A DNA stretch of 6,674 nucleotides from Planctomycetota bacterium (GTDB lineage: Bacteria; Planctomycetota; UBA8108). The notes under the pieces are model-generated. The model saw nothing but the letters and a program-made list of their open reading frames with translations, did no database searches and had not been told where the DNA came from. The position numbers and the translations under genes were made by a program. Below are positions 1 to 5,874 of this stretch, one piece after another (positions within the stretch are counted from its first letter, which is position 1; the number at the start of each line of letters is the position of its first letter). Location of the stretch: the NCBI GenBank assembly GCA_022451445.1, contig JAKUSY010000176.1, positions 1 through 6,674 on the forward strand, written 5' to 3'.

Positions 1-756
1 CTCGGGACGCTCTCCGGCGAACAGAAAAACTCCAACGCAGGGAGACTGAGAGCCCCGCTGACCTGGCTCCTTGAAACGGAACCTTTCAGTTCAGTCCTGG
101 CAGAGGTCCGCTCCGTTATCATCGGCTCCTATCCGAACGCCGCCCTGCTGAAGATCTCCGCATCGGTGAAGGAGCTCGGAAACCTCTCGGGCCTGCAGAT
201 CTATCGGCCCCTCTACTTTACGGCACTCGAGTTCAGGGAGCCGGCTGCCGGCGAACCGATCCTTCGAGACGCCCTCGGAAAATACGCCGCCAGCCTCCCC
301 GGCGCATCGAAGAACCTGGAGTTCCGTGACCAGCGGCTGGAGGTCGGGGAGAACAGCGCCACCCATCACTATCTCGAGCCGCTCCTGGGGATACGTCCGG
401 GCTATATCCGGATTGAGAACCAGTTCATCATCGCCATGTCTCCCGAGATCCTGAAGGCCGCCCTGCGCAGCCGCTACCTCGACGACAAGAGCCGTCTTCC
501 CCTGCCGGCTCCCGGGGTCTCCAAGGTTCTCTACCTCCGGCCGAAACCCATCTTCAGCGCCCTGGCGGTCCTGCAGAAGAGCATCCCCGTGCTCGCCCTC
601 AAGAACATAAAGGCGGCGATCATCTCTACCAGGGAGGAAGAAGATGGGCTCGAGGTGGACCTCGTGATCTCGGACCTGGTACCGGCGCTGAACGGATTTC
701 TCAAGGACTACGCTGCTGAGATGCAGAAACAGAAACCCGCCGAATCCGGTAATTGA
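1..756 (+). CDS. Hypothetical protein, 3' part of a gene cut by the window start
   Basis: The reading frame is open from base 1 to the TAA... no earlier stop interrupts it, and it closes with TGA at 754-756, giving 251 visible residues without the true N-terminus. An internal GTG at 166 could be read as a start, but coding continues smoothly upstream of it and no ribosome binding site favours it. I recognise no catalytic motif, cysteine pair or membrane segment. The protein mixes alternating hydrophobic strands and amphipathic helices: near codons 125-155 it reads LEPLLGIRPGYIRIENQ followed by FIIAMSPEILKAAL, and near the end a strand pair ends in a hydrophilic, Glu/Lys-rich tail. The 'display a value, then index it' pattern around FIIAMSPEILKAAL is loosely like DUF3352-type exported proteins, but that is a weak impression only. 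Downstream lies a leader of about 300 bases, so it is probably the last gene of its transcript. The gene's existence is well supported; its function is unknown. Confidence 0.8.
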   Translation, partial: LGTLSGEQKNSNAGRLRAPLTWLLETEPFSSVLAEVRSVIIGSYPNAALLKISASVKELGNLSGLQIYRPLYFTALEFREPAAGEPILRDALGKYAASLPGASKNLEFRDQRLEVGENSATHHYLEPLLGIRPGYIRIENQFIIAMSPEILKAALRSRYLDDKSRLPLPAPGVSKVLYLRPKPIFSALAVLQKSIPVLALKNIKAAIISTREEEDGLEVDLVISDLVPALNGFLKDYAAEMQKQKPAESGN

Positions 757-1053
757 ACTGCCAACTCAAGGCCTGACAATCGATTGACCCGCGAATTTTC
801 GGCTGGTTTTTTATTTCAGACTAAAGACTCCGGCTCCTGTGACACATTCCAACGACAGAACCTAAGTACATTATATTTAAGTGACTTACATGGTTTCTTC
901 CCGTCCTTGCGAAGCTCCGGGGGGTTTTTATCCGCAATACGCTTCCGGCTGGAAAACTATTACTTCTTGCGCAGGTTGCTTGAAATCCTTACCTTGGTTC
1001 GAACTGTAGATGTAAACCAGAGGAGTCCTATGACCATTCAGGAGAGGCAGGAA
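757..1053. other. AT-richer intergenic leader upstream of the cysteine-rich protein gene
   Basis: This stretch is clearly richer in A and T than the flanking genes and carries no convincing gene. The downstream frame stays open back to 784, but the codons there look unlike protein and the natural signal peptide starts at 1054. It holds an odd palindrome TAAGTGACTTA at 878-888 with a further TAAGT at 863-867. A weak hairpin (CCCG at 900-903 with CGGG at 918-921, plus an inner CTT/AAG) is followed by TTTTTA at 925-930. A TTGAAA at 980-985 could be a -35 element, but no good -10 follows at the right distance. Two purine-rich stretches lie near the gene: AGGAG at 1021-1025, 4 bases before an ATG at 1030, and GGAG at 1041-1044, 9 bases before the ATG at 1054. 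Confidence 0.5.
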
Positions 1054-1662
1054 ATGAAAAAGAAATTAGCGATTATCCCCGTCGCTTTGCTGCTGATTTA
1101 CGGCAGTGTCGCCATGGCTGAAAAAGCCGGCAAGTGCCCCATCAGCGGCAAGGCTACCAACCCCAAGGTCTCGACGATCGATGTCAATGGCAAGGGTGTC
1201 GGCTTCTGTTGCAACAATTGCAAGAAGAGCTATACAGCGACAATCGTCAACAAGGGACCCGGGAAGTGCCAGTACACCGGCAAAGCTGCCAAGAAGAGTA
1301 CCGGCCTGATCCACGAGACATCACAGCTCGTCAGCTTCTGCTGCAACAATTGCGCAGGCAAGTACGCCAAGGCGAACAAGTTCAGCAAGAAGGCCTCAAA
1401 GCCCGGCAAGTGCCCCATCAGTGGAAAAGCTGCCAAGGCTGACCAATTCGTCAGCGTCAACGGCGCGAAGACCTTCTTCTGCTGCGGTAACTGCAAGAAA
1501 AAACATACGGCAGCGCTTGCGGCCGAGGCCGACAGCGGCAAATGCCCCATCAGTGGAAAAGCCGCCAATCCCGCTACGCAGGTGGTTCACACCACGCGCG
1601 AGGTCAAGTACTTCTGTTGCAATAACTGCAAGGGGAAATACGCCAAGGCGAACTTCAAGTAA
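1054..1662 (+). CDS. Exported cysteine-rich protein with four YHS/TRASH-like metal-binding modules
   Basis: A 202-residue protein, probably periplasmic, that likely binds heavy metal ions (copper or a similar thiophilic metal); the metal and role are inferred. Residues 1-22 form a textbook signal peptide: KKK, a hydrophobic run, then A-M-A with predicted cleavage before Glu23. The rest is four modules, each with GKC-P-I-S-G-K-A (module 2 has QYTG for PISG) and, 23-24 residues after its Cys, C-C-x-N-C. The single cysteines are C28, C72, C120 and C164; the triplets are C52/53/56, C96/97/100, C143/144/147 and C188/189/192, sixteen cysteines in all. This matches the spacing style of YHS and TRASH domains, usually seen singly or on copper ATPases and mercury proteins. 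The protein is lysine-rich. ATG 1054 is chosen because it gives the classical signal peptide with GGAG nine bases upstream; ATG 1030, after AGGAG, would add MTIQERQE and is the alternative. A strong terminator follows, so it is probably monocistronic. Confidence 0.85.
   Translation: MKKKLAIIPVALLLIYGSVAMAEKAGKCPISGKATNPKVSTIDVNGKGVGFCCNNCKKSYTATIVNKGPGKCQYTGKAAKKSTGLIHETSQLVSFCCNNCAGKYAKANKFSKKASKPGKCPISGKAAKADQFVSVNGAKTFFCCGNCKKKHTAALAAEADSGKCPISGKAANPATQVVHTTREVKYFCCNNCKGKYAKANFK
1129..1659 (+). repeat. Four in-gene tandem repeats in an A-B-A-B order, period 92 codons
   Basis: Module starts are at about 1129, 1261, 1405 and 1537 (residues 26, 70, 118, 162). The leading cysteines are spaced 44, 48 and 44 residues apart, so module 1 to 3 and module 2 to 4 are both exactly 92. 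Modules 1 and 3 share a V-N-G segment before F-C-C and CKK after it. Modules 2 and 4 share a V/I-H-x-T segment before F-C-C and G-K-Y-A-K-A-N after it. At DNA level the 20 bases at 1411-1430 recur exactly at 1543-1562, and TACGCCAAGGCGAAC recurs in modules 2 and 4. This indicates an ancestral pair that was duplicated, with some later homogenisation between modules 3 and 4. Confidence 0.85.
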
Positions 1663-1669
1663 AAAAGCC

Positions 1670-1709
1670 GGTTGACCACTTGCCTCAACCAGGCAGCCAC
1701 CTGAGTGGC
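1670..1709 (+). other. Two short hairpins between the stop codon and the terminator
   Basis: TGCCT (1681-1685) pairs with AGGCA (1691-1695) around a 5-base loop, and GCCAC (1696-1700) pairs with GTGGC (1705-1709) around CTGA. A competing stem pairs GGTTGA (1670-1675) with TCAACC (1685-1690). They abut the terminator hairpin directly, so the mRNA 3' end would be a row of three stems. Possible roles are mRNA protection or processing; nothing proves either. Confidence 0.5.
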
Positions 1710-1710
1710 G

Positions 1711-1758
1711 AATGCCCTGCAGTTTCGGAGTTTCCGGAATCGCAGGGCGTTTTTCTTT
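1711..1758 (+). terminator. Rho-independent terminator of the cysteine-rich protein gene
   Basis: GCCCTGC (1714-1720) pairs perfectly with GCAGGGC (1742-1748). The stem can be extended outward by A-T, A-T and a T-G wobble. Inside, TTTCGGA (1723-1729) pairs with TCCGGAA (1733-1739) with one wobble around a 3-base loop, so the arms form an almost continuous long stem. The T-rich run TTTTTCTTT (1750-1758) follows at once. The polarity fits plus-strand transcription from the gene ending at 1662. Confidence 0.88.
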
Positions 1759-1828
1759 CCCGTCTTTGCGCTACCACCCCCGTCCGCGAGGACTCGACCC
1801 CAAGACGACCCGGGAGCCTCACATTCCG

Positions 1829-2251
1829 ATGAGCAAGAAGGAGCCTATCGAGCAGGCCGGAGCGATCCCCTTCCGCAGGGGACCGAGTGGCTGGGAATTC
1901 CTCGTGATCACCTCCCGCAAGGGCAATTGGATCTTCCCCAAGGGAGTCGTTGGAAAAGAAGAGACTCCTGCGGAGGCTGCCCGGAAGGAATGCGCGGAAG
2001 AGGCCGGGGTCCGGGGAGACATCGTCGGCGAAGCTGTCGGCAGCTATCCTGACCGCAGGCGCAAGCATCCCTGCCTGGTACGGATGTTCCTGCTACGCTA
2101 CGAAGGCGAGGCCGACTGGGAGGAAGAAGATTTTCGGGAGAGACTCTGGTGCGGCTTTGCCGAGGCCGCAGAGCGACTGCGCAAGGAGCCCGTACGCGAG
2201 CTGCTGACCAGGGCCCTCGAGCGGCTGGAGCAGGAGCGGGACATCTCCTAG
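1829..2251 (+). CDS. Nudix hydrolase, diadenosine/diphosphoinositol polyphosphate hydrolase-like
   Basis: A 140-residue cytoplasmic Nudix (MutT-type) hydrolase, which would cleave a nucleoside diphosphate linked to another moiety using Mg2+ or Mn2+. The Nudix box spans residues 39-61: G39, E45, then K53-E54, E57-E58 and G60. The catalytic glutamates are all present, but the usual Arg of R-E is Lys53. The sequence before the box, W34-I-F-P-K-G39, and the strand after it (YPDRRRKH then LVRMFLLRY) resemble the DIPP/Ap4A-Ap6A branch more than 8-oxo-dGTP MutT; substrate choice is inferred. Length is normal for a single-domain member. ATG 1829 is used, with GGGAG at 1812-1816 (a rather long 12-base gap). 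An in-frame ATG at 1712 lies inside the terminator hairpin and is rejected. No clear promoter is visible in the roughly 70 bases between terminator and start. Its stop interlocks with that of the convergent Ppx/GppA gene. Confidence 0.88.
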   Translation: MSKKEPIEQAGAIPFRRGPSGWEFLVITSRKGNWIFPKGVVGKEETPAEAARKECAEEAGVRGDIVGEAVGSYPDRRRKHPCLVRMFLLRYEGEADWEEEDFRERLWCGFAEAAERLRKEPVRELLTRALERLEQERDIS

Positions 2252-3153
2252 GAAGGCCCGCCCATCGCCGGCAACATGCTGGTAAAGGAGATGAGCCCTT
2301 CCTTCACCGAGGCCTTGCGGTAGGTGATTTCCCGGACACCCATCGTGACAAAGAGCGCCTCCACCGACAGGATGCCGGGCAGAAACAGCAGCCTTCTGTG
2401 CTTTGGCATGGTGGGCCAGATCTCTCCGTGAATTTCCCGCTGCACGAGCTCCTGGAGATCCTCGATCCGGAAGGTATCCCACTCGAGGCTCTTCACGATC
2501 GCCCTGACCGTACCGCCCGTACCGAACATCTCGGAATACCTCGGCATGCTTCCCGCCATATGCTCCCTCATCTCTCTCTCGACGATAACGCGTCCCTGCT
2601 CAACGTAATCGTAGAGAGTCCTTGCCCTTCGCAGCTGGCAATGGAGGCGAATAGCCCCTACCGGGATGCTGGTCTTACGGGTCGAGGCGGGATTGAGATA
2701 CTCGATGATCTCGTTGCTGCCGCCCCCCAGGTCGAAGAGTGCCGTAGGAAACTCCTCGACCATATTCCTGAAGCCGGTCTCGAGCAGGAAGGCCTCGATT
2801 CCTCCCTCGATGATCTGGATCCTCAGCCCCAGCTCGCTCTTGAGCAGGCGCCGGAAGATCTCGGAGTTCTGGGCCTCCCGCAAAGCGGCAGTGCCGACAG
2901 CGGTGACATCTTCGAAGGATATTCCGGAAAACTCCTCACGCAGGCTTCTCAGGGTCGAGACGCAGTGCGCCATCGTACGGGGGCTGATGCGGCCATAGCT
3001 GAAGACATCGTAGCCGAGGCTCCAGGGCACCTTCCGCTCCCTCTCGATCTCTTCACTGGCCTCTGATACCGAAGGCACTATGTAGAGCTTGATAGAGGTC
3101 GAGCCGAACTCGAGGTAGGCGTTTTTAGCTGATGATCCGGTATAATTTTTCAT
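2248..3153 (-). CDS. Ppx/GppA family phosphatase (exopolyphosphatase or pppGpp phosphohydrolase)
   Basis: A 301-residue cytoplasmic protein of the ASKHA-fold Ppx/GppA family, which removes terminal phosphate from polyphosphate or pppGpp. Family landmarks appear in order: the first phosphate motif at 15-20 (E-F-G-S-T-S), V-G-T-A-A-L-R-E-A-Q-N at 86-96, the catalytic-loop region with Glu120 (GGIEA), the second phosphate motif D141-L-G-G-G-S, S-I-P-V-G-A-I-R-L at 162-170, the G-T-G-G-T-V-R loop at 211-217, and the closing S-V-K-E-G-L-I segment. The length suits the short, roughly 300-residue form that lacks the C-terminal HD-like domain of E. coli Ppx/GppA. Two departures stand out: Glu15 replaces the nearly invariant Asp of D-x-G-S-N-S, and the usual G-E-E-E-A run is G-G-I-E-A. 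Whether it prefers polyphosphate or (p)ppGpp cannot be told. ATG 3153 is the only usable start, since a TAG lies upstream in frame with no other start between; no clear Shine-Dalgarno precedes it. It is divergent from the Na/Pi-PhoU gene and convergent with the Nudix gene. Confidence 0.88.
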   Translation of the reverse strand: MKNYTGSSAKNAYLEFGSTSIKLYIVPSVSEASEEIERERKVPWSLGYDVFSYGRISPRTMAHCVSTLRSLREEFSGISFEDVTAVGTAALREAQNSEIFRRLLKSELGLRIQIIEGGIEAFLLETGFRNMVEEFPTALFDLGGGSNEIIEYLNPASTRKTSIPVGAIRLHCQLRRARTLYDYVEQGRVIVEREMREHMAGSMPRYSEMFGTGGTVRAIVKSLEWDTFRIEDLQELVQREIHGEIWPTMPKHRRLLFLPGILSVEALFVTMGVREITYRKASVKEGLISFTSMLPAMGGPS

Positions 3154-3201
3154 AGAGTCGATACGGACAATTATTTCCGCATTTTCCGGTTCTTCTTCAG
3201 A

Positions 3202-3226
3202 TGAATTCCTGATATTTCCGAATTCA
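3202..3226. promoter_or_regulatory. Inverted repeat TGAATTC-N11-GAATTCA in the divergent intergenic region
   Basis: TGAATTC at 3202-3208 and GAATTCA at 3220-3226 are perfect inverted copies, with their centre about 21 bases apart in arm-to-arm terms, roughly two helical turns. The element sits in the 168-base gap between the divergent starts of the phosphatase (3153) and the transporter (3322), where a shared operator would be expected. It does not resemble the Pho box direct repeat. No convincing -35/-10 pair could be assigned on either strand, so the regulatory role is inference from position and symmetry. Confidence 0.35.
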
Positions 3227-3321
3227 ACAATTGGGGCAGGAATCTATCCAATTACTTATCGTGATTATCCTGTGAAAGTGTGCACGGTAACTTCACGTTT
3301 CGCAAACAGGGGCCAAAGTCT

Positions 3322-5871
3322 ATGCGCTTATTGACTTTCAGGGCAGCCAACCTGGCGTTAATGCTCTGCCTCTGTGCCATTACCGGATGTTTCAAGGCGC
3401 CCGTAGACGACCGGCCGGCGCGAATTGAATCAATCGAAGGCAATCACCAATGCGCGCTTCCCGGAGACATTCTACCCGAGTCCCTGATCGTTCGTGTGCT
3501 CGGCCAGAGCAGCCGGGACTTCCTTGGACGAAGAGGCAGAAGGCAGCCCCTGGCGGACCAGACGGTCACCTTCCGTCTCGAGGGTCTTCCAGCTGAAAAC
3601 AGCTCCGAGGCTCAACCAGCCAATGCCGCACCAACATTCATCCTGGGTGACGAAAAAGAACCGAGGGAGCGTCTCGACAAGGTCGAGGTCAAAACGGACG
3701 CCTCCGGAAACGCCAGCGTAAGAATAAAGCTCGGAAACAAAAACGGCGACTGGCGCATAGAGGCATCCGTCCCCAGGGAGGGTCGCAAGGCTCTCAAGGA
3801 ACATTTCCGGGTCGTCAGCGGCGTCGAAAAACTCACCGACAATATCGAGGCGACGGTAGGCTCGGATGTCGAGCTCAAATTGCGATTGCAGGCGCGGGAA
3901 GACTCCGGAAACCTGGTGCCGCTCACGGGGCGCGTCGTCCACATGCGGATCGCGGGTGAACCGTCGAGCCATGGAATGCCCGCAAGCCTCAACAACCGGC
4001 GGGACGAAACCGACAAGGAGGGCGTTCGCAAGGGAACCGAGCTCACCCTCGGCGACCGCGCCGGCATCTATCGCGTACTGGCGGAGGTCGAAGGAAACGA
4101 GGACGACCCCCCCATTCGTGGGATCATATTCACCGTCATGGCGATCGACTGGCTGCGGATCGTCGGCGAGATCACCATCGGGGTGATCTTCTTTCTGCTG
4201 GGCGTGAGATTCCTCGCCAACGGCTTTCTCATCGTCCTCGGCCCTCACCTCCACCACGCCACGGGACGCATGGCGAATAACCGTATCCTGGGCTACCTCG
4301 GAGGAATCCTCTCGGGAGCGACCTTCCAGTCCCACTCAACCGTGACATCCCACCTGATGAGCTTCGTCAACGGCGGACTGCTGAAATCACGAGGGGCCAT
4401 GGGACTTCTGCTGGGCGCCCTGCTGGGAGCTACGGCCCTGCCCCAGATCCTCGCCCTGCGTATCGATTTTCTCATAGCGCCCCTGACAGGGCTCGGTCTC
4501 CTGATGGTCATCCTTCCCCGATCCGCCGGCCTTGCCCACTGGAGCAGAATCTTCCTCGGCGCCGGGCTGGCCCTGGCGAGCTGGAGCCTGCTTGGAACAG
4601 GCATCGAACAGCTGGAGCTGAGCTCCAGGTTCAGCTCGGATGTGCTGCCGCCCCCGCTGTCCTTCGATCAGGATCAGCCCTGGGCCATAATGGCAGGGAA
4701 TTTCTTCGCCCTGCTCCTGGTGGGAGCCGGGATCAGCCTGGTCCTTCGGACATCGAACCTGGTGGTTATCGTCGCGGTCCTGCTGGCCTCCAACGAGATC
4801 ATGGGCACCCTCTCCACGGTACCCCTGATCCTCGGCGCCAACCTGGGCGCCGGACTGAGCAGCCTCTTTCGCTCCCTGTTCAAAAATCGAGAGACCTGCC
4901 GCCTGGGAATCTGCATCCTGGTAATCCACCTGGTGACAGGCATTGTCTTCGCCTCTCTCTCCCTGATGCCCCACGAGGGAACCTCTCTGCTGCTCTGGCT
5001 CGTCGACCAGGCGACCCCGGGGAACCTCTTTCACCCGCTGCCGGAAAACGTCGAGCATCACGTCGCGATGATCCACACGGGCTACAACCTCGTCGCCAGC
5101 CTCCTCTTCCTGGCGCTGCCTGGGATCGCCACGGCGATCGCCTCGTTAATTCTTCCTTCCAAGCGAGGGTCCGACGATCTCAAGCCCTACCGTCTCGACG
5201 AGAACCTGCTCCCTGTCCCTGGACTGGCGCTGCGCCAGGTTCTCGAGGAGATCTGCTACCTCGCCGAGCTGTGCCAGAAAAACATCGCCGAAGCTTTCGA
5301 TTCTTTTCGCTACGGCGACCTCAATCTCGCCGGACAGGTCGCGCGGCGGGAGGAGATCATCGCGGGAATCCACCGCGAGGCGAGCCGCTACCTGGTGCTC
5401 GTACAGGAGAACCAGCTCTCACGCCGTGAATCTACCGAGACGGAGAAGCTGCAGTCGAGCGTCGCCGCCCTCAGCAGGGTCGGCGAATCGGCCGAGACGC
5501 TCAGGGAGCTCGCCTCCCGCCGGATCGAGGACAAGATCGATTCCGCCGAGGAGATGGACCGCGATCTCGGAGAGATCTACGAGCTGGTCATGTCCCAGTT
5601 CTCGAACATCCTGATCCTCCTTCGCAGTCCCACCAACCGCCTCGAGGAATCCGCGGTCAAGACGGTAGAGCGCCTGGCCAAGTTCCGCTCGCGGCTTGAG
5701 ACCCAGTGGAAGCAGAGAATCGAAAAGGCCAGCGACAATTCTGAAGACCGGATCCTCCTGCATGTCCAGACGCTCGCCTACCAGCAGGCCTTCGACGCGC
5801 TCTTCCATGCCGCCTCCCACCTCGGACATATCGCGGAGCGAATGAGGCTGCTCTCGCCTGAGCGGATCTGA
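3322..5871 (+). CDS. Na/Pi-cotransporter-family membrane lipoprotein with Ig-like head and PhoU-like tail
   Basis: An 849-residue inner-membrane protein of three parts. Residues 1-23 are a lipoprotein signal with lipobox I20-T-G-C23. Residues about 35-155 match a Big-1/invasin-like Ig domain (start: E-G-N-H-Q...L-P-G-D-I-L-P-E-S-L; end: T-D-A-S-G-N-A-S-V...G-D-W-R-I-E-A), and 165-272 look like a second. From about 278 to 612 lies the PNaS-type membrane domain with roughly eight hydrophobic segments and two pseudo-repeats. The usual QSSSA signature is Q336-S-H-S-T in repeat one and R476-T-S-N in repeat two; the GAN-G motif survives at 505-509 (G-A-N-L-G) but is G-A-L-L-G at 365-369. Residues about 630-849 are charged amphipathic helices like PhoU, as in E. 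coli YjbB. Known family members move phosphate with Na+; here direction and even substrate are uncertain. ATG 3322 follows AGGGG at 3308-3312 and gives the lipobox; GTG 3280 would bury it. The gene ends 3 bases before the convergent thioredoxin-fold gene. Confidence 0.85.
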   Translation: MRLLTFRAANLALMLCLCAITGCFKAPVDDRPARIESIEGNHQCALPGDILPESLIVRVLGQSSRDFLGRRGRRQPLADQTVTFRLEGLPAENSSEAQPANAAPTFILGDEKEPRERLDKVEVKTDASGNASVRIKLGNKNGDWRIEASVPREGRKALKEHFRVVSGVEKLTDNIEATVGSDVELKLRLQAREDSGNLVPLTGRVVHMRIAGEPSSHGMPASLNNRRDETDKEGVRKGTELTLGDRAGIYRVLAEVEGNEDDPPIRGIIFTVMAIDWLRIVGEITIGVIFFLLGVRFLANGFLIVLGPHLHHATGRMANNRILGYLGGILSGATFQSHSTVTSHLMSFVNGGLLKSRGAMGLLLGALLGATALPQILALRIDFLIAPLTGLGLLMVILPRSAGLAHWSRIFLGAGLALASWSLLGTGIEQLELSSRFSSDVLPPPLSFDQDQPWAIMAGNFFALLLVGAGISLVLRTSNLVVIVAVLLASNEIMGTLSTVPLILGANLGAGLSSLFRSLFKNRETCRLGICILVIHLVTGIVFASLSLMPHEGTSLLLWLVDQATPGNLFHPLPENVEHHVAMIHTGYNLVASLLFLALPGIATAIASLILPSKRGSDDLKPYRLDENLLPVPGLALRQVLEEICYLAELCQKNIAEAFDSFRYGDLNLAGQVARREEIIAGIHREASRYLVLVQENQLSRRESTETEKLQSSVAALSRVGESAETLRELASRRIEDKIDSAEEMDRDLGEIYELVMSQFSNILILLRSPTNRLEESAVKTVERLAKFRSRLETQWKQRIEKASDNSEDRILLHVQTLAYQQAFDALFHAASHLGHIAERMRLLSPERI

Positions 5872-5874
5872 GCC

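Noticed and set aside
166..168. GTG as the start of the first gene
   Set aside because: The frame is open and protein-like back to base 1, so this GTG is an internal valine codon of a gene cut by the window edge.
901..960. Possible cyclic di-GMP riboswitch from the CTCCGG-rich stretch
   Set aside because: The conserved core segments and receptor of the GEMM class are absent; only short chance matches remain.
994..1005. GGTTCGAAC resembling a tRNA T-loop
   Set aside because: The flanking bases cannot form a T-stem or acceptor stem, and no other tRNA arms are present.
784..1053. 90-codon N-terminal extension of the cysteine-rich protein
   Set aside because: It would place a signal peptide in the middle of the protein, its sequence looks non-coding, and good ribosome sites lie just before 1030 and 1054.
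1712..1828. Upstream ATG adding 39 codons to the Nudix protein
   Set aside because: It starts inside the terminator hairpin and its residues do not fit the Nudix family; ATG 1829 gives the normal length.
2149..3066. Long plus-strand open frame opposite the phosphatase gene
   Set aside because: Its translation has no family features and is biased in composition; the minus strand encodes every Ppx/GppA landmark.
3280..3321. GTG start adding 14 codons to the transporter
   Set aside because: It would push the lipoprotein signal inward; ATG 3322 has a ribosome site and the expected lipobox spacing.
3472..4335. Long minus-strand open frame opposite the Ig-like part of the transporter
   Set aside because: It is a codon-bias shadow with no recognisable protein pattern, while the plus strand shows the Big-1-like and membrane motifs.
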